From an uncultured Crocinitomix sp. (GTDB lineage: Bacteria > Bacteroidota > Bacteroidia > Flavobacteriales_D > Crocinitomicaceae), in NCBI GenBank assembly GCA_937136425.1, contig CAKZON010000044.1, positions 1 through 64,000 of the forward strand: a stretch of DNA of 64,000 bases, written 5' to 3'. The notes below the pieces were generated by a model. The model made no database searches, was not told where the DNA came from, and saw nothing but the letters and a program-made list of their open reading frames with translations. Position numbers and translations under genes: made by a program. Numbering within the stretch: position 1 is the first letter of the stretch; each line of letters begins with the position of its first letter. Shown here one piece after another: positions 9,772-19,198 of the stretch.

Positions 9772-10404
9772 ATGCTGAAAATATTATTTACATATCCAGA
9801 GGCCTTGCCGCATGAAACGCTTCTTTTGCAAAATTTAATGCAAGAGGAGTGGGACTTTTTGCATGTGCGAAAACCTGATTATTCTAAAGAGGAAATGATT
9901 AATTTTTTAGAGTTGATTTCAGATTTTCATCATAAAGTGGTGCTGCATTCTCATTATGAATTAATTCAGGAGTTTGATTTAGCAGGAATTAATATCAATG
10001 CAAAAGCAATGGCCAACTTATCTTATCAGGATGAGTTGACTTCTGCTTGTGATGTTAGAGATTTATGTTTGAAAGATGGACAGATAACCGTGCGAGGACA
10101 ACGTCCTGACTTGGTAACGTATTCAGCTCACAGGTTTGGCGAAGTACAGCAGTTGCCATTTAATACGGATTACGTTTTTTTAAGTCCAATTTTTGATAGT
10201 ATTTCAAAAGTAGACTATCACTCGGCGTTTAATGATTATGAAATATTAAGTGCCTTTTTAAAGGATTCTGATCGTAAAATAATAGCACTCGGAGGGATAG
10301 ATAATTCTCGTATTGAGATATGTGAAAAATTGGGGTTTGAAGGTTATGCTATGTTGGGGGATATTTGGAAAAAGTACTTCACGTTTGTAGAAACAATACA
10401 ATGA
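9772..10404 (+). CDS. tenI: ThiE/TenI-family protein (probable thiazole tautomerase)
   Basis: TIM-barrel protein of the thiamine-phosphate synthase/TenI superfamily, 210 residues. FLHVRKPDYSKEEM takes the place of the QLR..K strand, KVVLHSHYEL the next strand, and YVFLSPIFDSISKVDYHSAF the phosphate-binding region; KIIALGGIDNSRI and GYAMLGDIW close the barrel. A complete ThiE is encoded further down (11173), so this copy more likely acts as TenI, which isomerises the thiazole carboxylate made by ThiG. TenI is the inferred role; a second synthase cannot be excluded. The frame is open from a TTG inside the last heptamer (9754), but ATG 9772 just after the array is the better start. It overlaps thiD by four bases. 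Confidence 0.72.
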   Translation: MLKILFTYPEALPHETLLLQNLMQEEWDFLHVRKPDYSKEEMINFLELISDFHHKVVLHSHYELIQEFDLAGININAKAMANLSYQDELTSACDVRDLCLKDGQITVRGQRPDLVTYSAHRFGEVQQLPFNTDYVFLSPIFDSISKVDYHSAFNDYEILSAFLKDSDRKIIALGGIDNSRIEICEKLGFEGYAMLGDIWKKYFTFVETIQ

Positions 10405-11144
10405 TTAAAAGACCAAACATAATAACAATTGCAGGCTTTGATCCATCTGGTGGAGCAGGTGTGTTGGCTGATGTGAAGACTTTCGAAGCACATAGATGTA
10501 CCGGTTTTGCTGTGCAAACAGCAAACACCATTCAAACAGAAGATGAATTTTTGAGTGTTAATTGGATTGATCAATCATTGATTAAAGGTCAGTTGCGAAC
10601 ACTATGTGAGCGTTATTCAATTCAGGGGGTTAAAATTGGTTTAATACCGTCGCTTTCGTTTATGTTGGAAATTCTTGCAATTGTTCGTGATTCAAATGAG
10701 AATTTGACAATAGTTTGGGATCCAATATTGTCAGCAAGTGCAGGATTTGATTTTAAGCATGATTTGGGGAAGTTAAAAGAAGTACTTAGTAAGGTTGATT
10801 ATATCACGCCCAATTGGAATGAAATAAAGCAGCTGTCTGGAAATAATGATAGTTTGCAAGGCGCACAAGCATTGTCCGAGTTTACTTCAATTTATTTGAA
10901 AGGCGGACATAATAAAGAAAGTCAGGGGAAAGACTACTTATTCAATGAAAATGGGATGAGAAGTTTTAATCCAAAGGCAGGTAATTATTACGAAAAGCAT
11001 GGAAGTGGTTGTGTGTTTTCTTCAGCGTTAATTTCAAATTTGCTAAGAGGATATCCAACGCAAAAAGCCGTGCTAAAATCAAAGCGATATATCGAAGAGT
11101 TTTTAAAAAGCGATCGTTCTAAATTGGGAAAACATAAACGATAA
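10401..11144 (+). CDS. thiD: Hydroxymethylpyrimidine/phosphomethylpyrimidine kinase ThiD
   Basis: Ribokinase-fold kinase that phosphorylates HMP and HMP-phosphate to HMP-diphosphate for coupling by ThiE. The 247 residues start at ATG 10401 (MIKRPNIITIAGFDPSGGAG), overlapping the previous stop by four bases; the longer frame from 10365 only adds codons from inside that gene. Motifs: AGFDPSGGAGVLAD near the N-terminus, VWDPILSASAGF in the middle, LKGGHN and the catalytic anion-hole segment HGSGCVFSSAL near the C-terminus. Part of the thi operon. Confidence 0.95.
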   Translation: MIKRPNIITIAGFDPSGGAGVLADVKTFEAHRCTGFAVQTANTIQTEDEFLSVNWIDQSLIKGQLRTLCERYSIQGVKIGLIPSLSFMLEILAIVRDSNENLTIVWDPILSASAGFDFKHDLGKLKEVLSKVDYITPNWNEIKQLSGNNDSLQGAQALSEFTSIYLKGGHNKESQGKDYLFNENGMRSFNPKAGNYYEKHGSGCVFSSALISNLLRGYPTQKAVLKSKRYIEEFLKSDRSKLGKHKR

Positions 11145-11172
11145 CAAATCAAATAAGTAGATTTTGAATTAA

Positions 11173-11808
11173 ATGAAAATTAGCAAATTACAATACATCA
11201 CTAATGGAAATTCTGAAACTGAGATTTTAGAAGAGGTGAATGCCGTACTTAATGCTGGTGTTGATTGGGTGCAATTGCGCATTAAAAATAAGGATCTTGA
11301 TGTTTTGTCAATAGCGGAGAAAGTGAAAGACCTTTGTGAAAATAATGCCACGTTTATCTTGAACGATCATGTGGCTATAGCTAAGCTCGTTAATGCGGAT
11401 GGCGTTCATTTAGGATTAGGTGATATGCCTATTCAAGAAGCGCGTAAAACCCTCGGAAACGGAAAAATTATCGGTGGAACCGCAAATACACAAGAAGATT
11501 GTTTCAATCGAATTAAAGATGGGGCAAATTATATTGGACTTGGACCATTTAGATATACACATACGAAGAAAAAATTAAGTCCAATTCTCGGAATAAGTGG
11601 TTATCAATCTGTTTTAAATGATGAAGTAACGATTCCTGTAGTTGCAATTGGTGGAATAAAACTAGCAGACATGACAGAGCTAAAAAGCAAGACAAATGTA
11701 CACGGCGTTGCTTTGTCTGGTTTAATTCGTTCAACCACGAATAGGGCTGCATTAATTGGATCAATTAATGAAATATGGAGTGATGAACAATTGTCTGTTT
11801 CAGAATAA
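11173..11808 (+). CDS. thiE: Thiamine-phosphate synthase ThiE
   Basis: Couples HMP-diphosphate and the thiazole phosphate carboxylate to thiamine monophosphate. The 211-residue TIM barrel has the canonical residues: VQLRIKNKD, ILNDHVAIAK, DGVHLGLGDMP, IIGGTANTQEDC, YIGLGPFRYTHTKKK, VVAIGGIK and VHGVALSG. This is the intact copy against which the ThiE-like protein at 6621 is seen to be degenerate. 28 bases separate it from thiD and 14 from thiG, all in one operon. Confidence 0.95.
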   Translation: MKISKLQYITNGNSETEILEEVNAVLNAGVDWVQLRIKNKDLDVLSIAEKVKDLCENNATFILNDHVAIAKLVNADGVHLGLGDMPIQEARKTLGNGKIIGGTANTQEDCFNRIKDGANYIGLGPFRYTHTKKKLSPILGISGYQSVLNDEVTIPVVAIGGIKLADMTELKSKTNVHGVALSGLIRSTTNRAALIGSINEIWSDEQLSVSE

Positions 11809-11822
11809 ATTAAAATACTAGA

Positions 11823-12590
11823 ATGAGTAAATTAAGCATAGCAAATAAAGAGTTTTCGTCACGGTTATTTACTGGTACAGGAAAATTCAAATCTAATGCA
11901 GAAATGGAAGCAGCCTTGCAAGCTTCAGGGTCAGAATTAGTAACAATGGCTTTAAAAAGGGTGGATGTTGACAATCAAGAAGATGATATTTTAAAGCATT
12001 TGTCAAAAGATCAATTTAATTGGTTGCCCAATACTTCAGGTGTGCGAACTGCAAAGGAAGCAATATTTGCTGCGCAATTAGCACGTGAGGCTTTAGAAAC
12101 TAATTGGATTAAATTGGAAATTCATCCTGATCCTAAATATTTAATGCCAGATCCAATTGAGACCTTAGCTGCAGCTGAAGAATTGGTTAAGCTAGGTTTT
12201 GTGGTATTGCCATATATTCATGCTGACCCTGTTTTAGCTATGCGTTTGCAAGATGTAGGTACACAGGCTGTCATGCCATTAGGATCTCCAATTGGAAGTA
12301 ATAAAGGAATTAAAACGGATGATTTTTTACAAATTATAATTGAACAAGCGACTGTGCCAGTTGTTGTTGACGCAGGTATTGGAGCTCCTTCTCATGCGGC
12401 ATATGCTATGGAGTTGGGTGCTGACGCGGTTTTAGTAAATACAGCAATTGCGGTATCTGCGAATCCTGTGGAAATGGCTATTGCTTTTAAAATGGCTGTT
12501 GAGGCTGGTAGAATGGCATATGAAGCTAAATTGGGGGCTGTTTCTCATCAGGCTATGGCAAGTAGCCCATTAACTGAATTTTTAGGGTAG
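11823..12590 (+). CDS. thiG: Thiazole synthase ThiG
   Basis: Forms the thiazole ring from 1-deoxy-xylulose 5-phosphate, dehydroglycine and ThiS thiocarboxylate. The 255 residues carry family segments [40 protein letters not shown] (the Lys forms the Schiff base with the substrate), [44 protein letters not shown] and the closing SSPLTEFLG. Dehydroglycine would come from ThiH encoded two genes on. Confidence 0.96.
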   Translation: MSKLSIANKEFSSRLFTGTGKFKSNAEMEAALQASGSELVTMALKRVDVDNQEDDILKHLSKDQFNWLPNTSGVRTAKEAIFAAQLAREALETNWIKLEIHPDPKYLMPDPIETLAAAEELVKLGFVVLPYIHADPVLAMRLQDVGTQAVMPLGSPIGSNKGIKTDDFLQIIIEQATVPVVVDAGIGAPSHAAYAMELGADAVLVNTAIAVSANPVEMAIAFKMAVEAGRMAYEAKLGAVSHQAMASSPLTEFLG

Positions 12591-12593
12591 AGG

Positions 12594-13019
12594 ATGCGAT
12601 TGAATGGAATTGGAACGGCTTTTTTGAATGCAAGTAAAATAGGGGAGGATGGCACTTATACAGCGTATAAGGTTTTCACTTTTCTATATGCACCAATAAT
12701 TCCAATTTGCAAAATGAGATTGAAACGAAAAATTACAAAACCGAACTATTTTGAGCTTGAATTTCAAGAGCCTGAAAAAATGGAGTTGAAGGTAGTTTTG
12801 TGGATTTACTTTAAGGGATGGATTATTTATCCCATTATTTTATTTACACCGCTTGCAATTGCTGTAATAGAAGTTTATACAGCGTTGGGATTGCCTGAGG
12901 GGTTGTACAATTATTTTATTGGTTTTGCAATTATCTATATGGTGATTGTAGTGTGGATTTTGTCTGGGCGTTATGAGTTGCAAGGCTTGCCAAATGACTA
13001 TGAAAAAATGATTAAATAA
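12594..13019 (+). CDS. Small membrane protein inside the thi operon
   Basis: 141-residue protein with two predicted membrane helices (about residues 76-98 and 104-124). The N-terminal motif LNGIGTAFLNASKIGEDGTYTAYKVFTFLYAPIIPICKMR resembles, from memory, a widespread family reading GTxYYG.....DGSY.TT.WF..FY.PLIPL.S.RV, whose function I do not know. It is 3 bases after thiG and 2 bases before thiH, so it is surely co-transcribed with thiamine synthesis. A role in the pathway, for example membrane transport or anchoring, is only suggested by position. Confidence 0.75.
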   Translation: MRLNGIGTAFLNASKIGEDGTYTAYKVFTFLYAPIIPICKMRLKRKITKPNYFELEFQEPEKMELKVVLWIYFKGWIIYPIILFTPLAIAVIEVYTALGLPEGLYNYFIGFAIIYMVIVVWILSGRYELQGLPNDYEKMIK

Positions 13020-13021
13020 AA

Positions 13022-14131
13022 ATGACGTATTTAGAAAAATTTGATGCTTATAATTGGTCAAATATTCAAGAGGATATTTATGGTGCAACGGCTTCGGATG
13101 TTGAACGTGCATTGAATTCCAATCAACCTACTTTAAATGATTTTAAAGCGCTAATCTCTCCTGCAGCAGCACCTTATTTGGAGCAAATGGCACAAAAAAG
13201 TCATGCTTTAACGCTACAGCGATTTGGAAAAACAATACAAATGTATGCGCCACTTTATTTGTCCAATGAATGTCAAAATATTTGTACGTATTGTGGTTTT
13301 AGTTTAGATGTGAAAATTGAGCGTAAAACTCTGACTGATGAAGAGATTTTAGCAGAGGTTAAAGTGCTAAAATCGTACGGGTATGATCATGTTTTAATTG
13401 TAACTGGAGAAGCTAATAAAACTGTTGGAGTTGATTATTTTAAAAATGCCATACGGTTAATAAAACCATATTTTTCTCACATTGCTATTGAGGTTCAACC
13501 ATTGGATGAGGAAGATTATTCGGAGTTGATAGAAGAGGGACTAAATACAGTTTTAGTTTACCAAGAAACTTATAATCGAGATAATTATAAAAAGCATCAT
13601 CCTAAAGGAAAAAAATCCAACTTTAATTATCGCCTCGAAACGCATGACCGCATGGGGAAAGCAGGAATCCATAAAATGGGTGTTGGTGTGCTTATTGGTT
13701 TGGAGGATTGGCGAACTGATTCGTTTTTTGCCGCCGCACATTTAGATTATTTGGAAAAAAAATACTGGAAGGCGAATTATTCCATTTCGTTTCCGCGATT
13801 ACGCCCATGCGCAGGTGGAGTAGAATTAAAATCTGTGATGACTGATAAAGAATTGGTGCAGCTAATTTGTGCTTATCGTATTTTTAATCAAGAGGTGGAA
13901 TTATCTATGTCCACTAGAGAGTCTGAAGCGTTTCGTAATAATGTCATAAAGCTTGGAATAACCTCTATTAGTGCAGATTCTAAAACAGATCCTGGTGGTT
14001 ATGCTAACCCTAATGTCAATTTGGAGCAATTTGAGATTCATGATAAACGTACAACAAATGAATTTGTTAAAGCAATTATTGATCAAGGATATGAACCCGT
14101 TTTTAAAGGTTGGGACGGAGCTTTACAGTAA
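13022..14131 (+). CDS. thiH: 2-iminoacetate synthase ThiH (tyrosine lyase)
   Basis: Radical-SAM enzyme that cleaves tyrosine to p-cresol and dehydroglycine, the glycine imine used by ThiG. CQNICTYC at about residues 84-91 is the CxxxCxxC cluster motif, followed by VTGEANKTVG and the SISFPRLRPCAGG segment typical of ThiH; 369 residues is standard. Use of ThiH rather than the oxidase ThiO is the variant usually linked to low-oxygen-tolerant synthesis. The gene ends one base from the stop of the convergent minus-strand gene, with no terminator hairpin between them. Confidence 0.95.
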   Translation: MTYLEKFDAYNWSNIQEDIYGATASDVERALNSNQPTLNDFKALISPAAAPYLEQMAQKSHALTLQRFGKTIQMYAPLYLSNECQNICTYCGFSLDVKIERKTLTDEEILAEVKVLKSYGYDHVLIVTGEANKTVGVDYFKNAIRLIKPYFSHIAIEVQPLDEEDYSELIEEGLNTVLVYQETYNRDNYKKHHPKGKKSNFNYRLETHDRMGKAGIHKMGVGVLIGLEDWRTDSFFAAAHLDYLEKKYWKANYSISFPRLRPCAGGVELKSVMTDKELVQLICAYRIFNQEVELSMSTRESEAFRNNVIKLGITSISADSKTDPGGYANPNVNLEQFEIHDKRTTNEFVKAIIDQGYEPVFKGWDGALQ

Positions 14132-14132
14132 C

Positions 14133-16475
14133 TTATTTAGAAATTTCAAATCTGCGATAATGAGTGGCATCATTTGAAATAATATGAACTAAATAAATGC
14201 CGTTTGAAAATTCTGAAAAGTCATATGTGACAGTACTAACTTCAATTGAACTTTGAAATACTACAGCGCCAAGATTGTTATAGATAGCGATTGATGTACC
14301 TACTTCAATGTTTTCAAGAGCTATTGTAACCGTTCCATTTGATGGGTTAGGGTAAACCGTGAAATGATCTTGCGTATTAGAAGTAATTCCTAATCCAACA
14401 ATATTGTAACAAGCAGAGGTGTCAATACAAAAATCTTTTTCAATAATAACGGCATATTCCCCATCTTCAGTAGGAGTATATGCAACGTCGGTTGCACCAA
14501 CTATTATTTCATACGGGGCACATTTTATCCATTGGTAACTTGTCGATCCTCCCTCAGGTTCATTAGATGCAATAATCGGAAATCCAGAATCATCAACCGT
14601 GATGTCAATTTCAGTAATTAAGTCTACAGTTGTAATAACAGTGCTGTCACAAGTGTCATCAAATTCAAATAAATCAGTATAGGTTCCTGCTTCAGAATAA
14701 ACCGATTCTCCAACAGTTACAAATTCACCAGGACAAATATTAAAGGATTGCTCTATAGTATTGTCAACAGCTATGATTAATTCGGTAGTGACAAGACTAT
14801 CACAACCAGATATACCAGTTAAAGTGTCCAAATAGGTTCCTGATTCTGCGTAAATAGAGCCTCCAACTTCATAAGTTTCACCAAAGCACAGGTTAACAGG
14901 AACAGTGCTTTCAATTAAGGGAGCAACAAATAGGTTAGTGGTAACAATACTGTCACAAGCATCACTGTTTAGTAAAGTGTCAATATAAGTTCCTGTTTCG
15001 GTATAGACAGATAGTCCAACTTCCAAGGACTCCCCAGCGCATAAATCAATATCTTGTGTGATAGTCTCTTCTGTGCAGGTGATGGAGCTAAAGAAATAGG
15101 CCGCTCCAGCATCCTCTGTGTAAAGCATTGATGCAGAGTCTAAATCCTGCTGCCAAGCACCAACAAGAATGGTATGCTCTGAAATTGCCACAGCATCTCC
15201 AAATAAATCTAAACTATCCCTATCACTAGCATCAATTTTTTGAATCTCTTCCCAAGTTCCGTCATCTTCTTTTTCAAAGATGTAAGCCGCACCTGCATTT
15301 GAAAGTTCATCTGCAACATCTTCATCAAAGTTTTGCGCCTCAGCACCAATAACCATATAGTCGCCCGCAATGTCAACTTCAATACCAAAATGATCACCAA
15401 CATCTCTATCGCTTGCGTCAATTTTTTGAGGGCTCCAAACTCCTGAAATATCTCTGGTATATATGTAGGCAGAGCCTGCATTGTGCAAAAATGCTGCTTC
15501 AAATTCGCTATGATCTTCTGCCTTAGCACCAACAACTGCTACATTTGAATCAATGGCTACTGAGTAACCATAACGGTCCCATCCGCCACGAATGGTTGCA
15601 ACTACTTTTTGATCTGCTTCCCAAACACCAGCTTCACGTTTAAAAATATACGCGGCTCCTGCTTGACTTATTCCAGCAACTCCATCTACGTTATAATCTC
15701 CATTATGGGCGCCTACAATCATATAATCTCCTGAAATTCCAATAGAACAACCAAATAGATCTCCATAATCAATGTCTTGATAATGCCAAATATCTAAATC
15801 TTCGTCTCCTCCTCCAGAATCGGCTTGACGGTCCCAAGCAATCACTTTTTGAGTCTCTACCCAAACTCCATCATCACCACGGTCATATACGTAAACCGAA
15901 CCTGACCTGAATATGAAATCTTCACCAATTTCGTCATGGTCTTCTTTATGAGCTCCTACAATTATTGTGCTTCCTGAAACATCAACGGTCCAACCATATT
16001 CGTCACTTGTATCTCTATCTGAAGCGACAATTTTTTGAACTTCGTTCCAAATTCCAAATTCATCTCTTTCAAAAATATAAGCAGACCCTGCTTTGGACAT
16101 ATGAGCGCCATCTTCAGTATCATGATCTTCTCCATATGCACCAATTACGGCATAGTTACTATCAATTCCAACCGACCAGCCGAAGCGATCATAATCGTCC
16201 TGATCTGAATTGTATATTTTTTGGACGAAAGACCAGTCCTCTAAGCCTGTTTTTTCAAAAATGTATGCAGAGCCCATGTTGGGGTTTAAACCTCCAAAAT
16301 CGTCTCCGTAGGCACCTACAATTGCATAATTACCTGAAATGTCTACAGCGTAACCCATTCGGTCTTCCGCTTCTCGATCAAAGGCTGTGGCTTTTATAAC
16401 TTCTGTGAATGTTTGTGCGTGTGATAACATACAGAAAGAAAAGAGTGATAAGGTTGCAAATAATTTCATATACAT
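14133..16475 (-). CDS. Secreted FG-GAP-type beta-propeller protein with T9SS sorting domain (paralogue 1)
   Basis: 780 residues: signal peptide (ending MLSHAQ, residue ~20), then about seven ~60-residue FG-GAP-like repeats of the pattern DR..DRFGWSV.I...YAVIGAYGEDHD......AGSAYIF, forming a beta-propeller to about residue 440. Next come three ~50-residue Cys-containing repeats (VTTN/VTTE signature CDSIVTT), a QWIKCAPYEIIVGAT segment with the SACYNI pair, and a T9SS type A sorting domain from FTVYPNPSNGT to RRFEISK. Expected to be exported through the T9SS and anchored on or released from the cell surface. It is the last of four tandem paralogues and runs convergently into thiH. The Asp-rich propeller loops may bind calcium; the ligand or substrate is unknown. 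Confidence 0.9.
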   Translation of the reverse strand: MYMKLFATLSLFSFCMLSHAQTFTEVIKATAFDREAEDRMGYAVDISGNYAIVGAYGDDFGGLNPNMGSAYIFEKTGLEDWSFVQKIYNSDQDDYDRFGWSVGIDSNYAVIGAYGEDHDTEDGAHMSKAGSAYIFERDEFGIWNEVQKIVASDRDTSDEYGWTVDVSGSTIIVGAHKEDHDEIGEDFIFRSGSVYVYDRGDDGVWVETQKVIAWDRQADSGGGDEDLDIWHYQDIDYGDLFGCSIGISGDYMIVGAHNGDYNVDGVAGISQAGAAYIFKREAGVWEADQKVVATIRGGWDRYGYSVAIDSNVAVVGAKAEDHSEFEAAFLHNAGSAYIYTRDISGVWSPQKIDASDRDVGDHFGIEVDIAGDYMVIGAEAQNFDEDVADELSNAGAAYIFEKEDDGTWEEIQKIDASDRDSLDLFGDAVAISEHTILVGAWQQDLDSASMLYTEDAGAAYFFSSITCTEETITQDIDLCAGESLEVGLSVYTETGTYIDTLLNSDACDSIVTTNLFVAPLIESTVPVNLCFGETYEVGGSIYAESGTYLDTLTGISGCDSLVTTELIIAVDNTIEQSFNICPGEFVTVGESVYSEAGTYTDLFEFDDTCDSTVITTVDLITEIDITVDDSGFPIIASNEPEGGSTSYQWIKCAPYEIIVGATDVAYTPTEDGEYAVIIEKDFCIDTSACYNIVGLGITSNTQDHFTVYPNPSNGTVTIALENIEVGTSIAIYNNLGAVVFQSSIEVSTVTYDFSEFSNGIYLVHIISNDATHYRRFEISK

Positions 16476-16486
16476 TGGATAAAAAA

Positions 16487-16520
16487 AAGTAGGGTTTAGA
16501 AAACTTCATAAACCCTACTT
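16487..16520 (-). terminator. Intrinsic terminator after FG-GAP paralogue 2
   Basis: Twelve-base perfect arms AAGTAGGGTTTA (16487-16498) and TAAACCCTACTT (16509-16520), with an A-run on the plus strand at 16481-16488 that reads as a U-tract on the minus strand. It separates the transcripts of paralogues 2 and 1. Confidence 0.9.
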
Positions 16521-16545
16521 AATGCATTATAATAAAGTGGTTGGT

Positions 16546-19044
16546 TTATTGTTTACTCAGCTTTTTAATGACTGAACGTCCGCCATCAGTTATTTGAATA
16601 ATATATATTCCACCAGCCAAATGACTTAAGTCAATATTAGATTTAGGTTGCGCACCATCTAAATAATAAACTGTTTCACCAATTTGATTGGTGATCGTAA
16701 TATTGATGTTGGTATTAGACCAACTTCCTGTTTCAATTGTAAATTGACCATTGGTTGGATTAGGATAAACTTTAACAACGTTTTGCAAGTAGCTATCTAT
16801 GCCAACACTATTAATATCCATGCAGTCAGATGTGTCAGCGCAATCACCGTCAGTAATGATTATAGCATATGAACCATTTTCAAGCGCTGTAAATGTATTC
16901 TCAGTTGCTCCGTCAATAATCTCAATCGGATCACATTTAATCCATTGGAAAGTTGTTGTTTCTATATCAGGATCTCCACCGGTTAAAGTAAGTGCATCTA
17001 CCATAGAAATACTTACATCAATTGCAGGCAATACAGTTAAGTCTGTAAATACAGTACTGTCACATAATGTAGCTGATACTAATACATCAACGTAAGATCC
17101 AGTTTCATCATAATTTGAATCTCCTACAACAATTGATTCGCCTGCGCAAATAGTTATTTCTTGCTCTAGAATATTTTCTTCTTCAATGAAAAGGTCGGTT
17201 GTAACAACACTGTCACATCCCATTTCTGTTACTAAAGAATCAACATAAATACCCGACTCATCATAAACGTTATCTCCAATCTCATAAGTTTCTTCAAAAC
17301 ATAAGTGAATGTCTTGGAAATGGGTAACAGCATCTTCAATGGTTAGTTCTGTATTAACAATGCTATCGCAGCCTTCAATCGAAATTAAAGTATCAATATA
17401 AGATCCACTAATATCATAAGTGTTATCTCCAATGGTATAAGTTGTTCCAGAACAAATGGTAATTGATTGGTCCTCAGAAATTAAATCGTTCACTGTTAAG
17501 TTGGTTGTAACAATACTGTCACAAGCATCTATATTTAACAAGGTGTCAATATATGTGCCAGTAGCATCATAGATATGCTCTCCAATTTCATAGGTCTCTC
17601 CAAAGCAAACTGTGATGTCTTGTTCGCTAGTTTCTTCTTCACAAACTACAGCACTAAAGAAATATCCTGCCCCAGCATCTTCTGAATAAGCTGCACCAAC
17701 TGAATCTAAATCTTGTTGCCAAGCTCCTACAAAAGCAGTGTTTTCTGATATTGAAACAGACTCACCGAATAAATCTTCTGCGTTACGATCTGAATTCACG
17801 ACTTTTTGAATTTCAGACCATGTTCCACCGCCATCTTTTTCGAAAATATAAGCTGCACCTGCATTAGATAATGAATCTCCTGGACTGCCGTCTCCTAAGA
17901 ATAGATCTTCATGTTCTGCCCCAACAATAACGTAATTATCATCAATGGCAACATCTCTACCAAAGTGATCTCCTGCAGTTCTGTCACTTGCGTCTAGTTT
18001 TTGAACTTGCAACCAATCTCCTGCACCATCACGCTCAAAAATATAAGCTGCTCCTGCGTTCATAAGTGGTGCGGCTTCAAATTCACTTTCATCTTCTGAC
18101 CAAACACCAACTACAACAGAACTAGAGTCAATATCTACTGCATAACCAAATCGATCATAAGGTTTTCTAATTGCCGGGAGTAGTTTTTCCACTTCTGTCC
18201 AGGTTCCATCTCCGCCTCTTTCAAAAATGTAAGCTGCTCCTGCATTCCACAAATAACCTGTACCAACTCCACCAGCACCATAATCATGCATATGAGATCC
18301 AGCTATTAAATAGTCACCCCAAATGGCAACACTTCCTCCAAATAAATCAGAGAAATCTTCGTCCGTTGGATCTGGTCTTCCTTCTGGGTAAACGTGGTCG
18401 TCTGATCGATCAGAAGGAACAATTTTTTGTGTTTGACTCCAAATACCGCCATCTAAATCAAAAACATAAATTGATCCAGCGTTGTATTCATGGTTTAAAC
18501 CGTCTTCGTCATCATCTTCAGTATGCGCTCCAATTACAACTGTAGAATCATAGATATCAACAGACCATCCAAATTCATCTCCTGTTTCTCTGTCTCCAGC
18601 AACAATTTTTTGCATTTCTGTCCAAGTGCCATCTACACCTCTTTCAAAAATATAGGCTGAACCAGCCTTTGATAATGTATTGGCATCATCCGCATCTTCG
18701 TCTTCACCATATGCACCAACAACGGCACGGTTTCCTTGAATAGAAACGGAATATCCAAATCGATCATAGTCGTCTTGGTCTGAACTAAAGATTTTTTGAA
18801 CAAATACCCAATCTTCGATTCCTGTTTTTTCGAAAATATAGGCCGATCCCATATTAGGATTTACACCCCCAAAGTCGTCACCGTAAGCTCCAATAATGGC
18901 ATAATCACCCGAAATGTCAACGGAGTATCCGAGACGATCTTCTGATTCGCGGTCAAAAGCAGCAGCTTTAAAAACTTCGGTAAAGGTTTGAGAATAACTG
19001 ATGGCAGAAGCCATCAATACAATAGTTGAAAGTAGCAATTTCAT
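16546..19044 (-). CDS. Secreted FG-GAP-type beta-propeller protein with T9SS sorting domain (paralogue 2)
   Basis: Largest of the four paralogues, 832 residues. Signal peptide MKLLLSTIVLMASAISYSQ, propeller repeats (GYSVDISGDYAIIGAYGDDFGG... and so on) to about residue 460. It has four Cys repeats (CDSIVTT, CDSIVNT, CDSVVTT, CDSTVFT), one more than paralogues 1 and 4. Then FQWIKCDPIEIIDGAT, DTSDCMDI, and a T9SS type A domain (VKVYPNPTNGQFTIE ... IKKLSKQ). It has its own terminator at 16487-16520 and a preceding one at 19067-19104, so it is probably monocistronic. Confidence 0.9.
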   Translation of the reverse strand: MKLLLSTIVLMASAISYSQTFTEVFKAAAFDRESEDRLGYSVDISGDYAIIGAYGDDFGGVNPNMGSAYIFEKTGIEDWVFVQKIFSSDQDDYDRFGYSVSIQGNRAVVGAYGEDEDADDANTLSKAGSAYIFERGVDGTWTEMQKIVAGDRETGDEFGWSVDIYDSTVVIGAHTEDDDEDGLNHEYNAGSIYVFDLDGGIWSQTQKIVPSDRSDDHVYPEGRPDPTDEDFSDLFGGSVAIWGDYLIAGSHMHDYGAGGVGTGYLWNAGAAYIFERGGDGTWTEVEKLLPAIRKPYDRFGYAVDIDSSSVVVGVWSEDESEFEAAPLMNAGAAYIFERDGAGDWLQVQKLDASDRTAGDHFGRDVAIDDNYVIVGAEHEDLFLGDGSPGDSLSNAGAAYIFEKDGGGTWSEIQKVVNSDRNAEDLFGESVSISENTAFVGAWQQDLDSVGAAYSEDAGAGYFFSAVVCEEETSEQDITVCFGETYEIGEHIYDATGTYIDTLLNIDACDSIVTTNLTVNDLISEDQSITICSGTTYTIGDNTYDISGSYIDTLISIEGCDSIVNTELTIEDAVTHFQDIHLCFEETYEIGDNVYDESGIYVDSLVTEMGCDSVVTTDLFIEEENILEQEITICAGESIVVGDSNYDETGSYVDVLVSATLCDSTVFTDLTVLPAIDVSISMVDALTLTGGDPDIETTTFQWIKCDPIEIIDGATENTFTALENGSYAIIITDGDCADTSDCMDINSVGIDSYLQNVVKVYPNPTNGQFTIETGSWSNTNINITITNQIGETVYYLDGAQPKSNIDLSHLAGGIYIIQITDGGRSVIKKLSKQ

Positions 19045-19066
19045 TATAGTAGTATTAAAAAAAAGA

Positions 19067-19104
19067 TCACCATTTAATTGAATAGGGTTTCAATTAAATG
19101 GTGA
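19067..19104 (-). terminator. Intrinsic terminator after FG-GAP paralogue 3
   Basis: Fourteen-base perfect arms TCACCATTTAATTG (19067-19080) and CAATTAAATGGTGA (19091-19104); the plus-strand A-run 19057-19064 supplies the minus-strand U-tract. Confidence 0.92.
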
Positions 19105-19198
19105 ACCTTTAATAAGTTGTGGGGCAAATATAGGGAAGTCGAAAGAAAGAAAAAATTATTTAATCGATTTAAACGTGTAGTTCACCGATTAAATTGAC

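Noticed and set aside
10365-10400. Upstream extension of thiD
   Set aside because: Lies within the end of the tenI-like gene; ATG 10401 keeps the four-base overlap and the conserved start.
15965-16399. Plus-strand open frame inside FG-GAP paralogue 1, with similar ones in paralogues 2-4
   Set aside because: Recurs because the propeller repeats are alike in DNA; composition is His/Gln/Leu-rich and unlike a protein.
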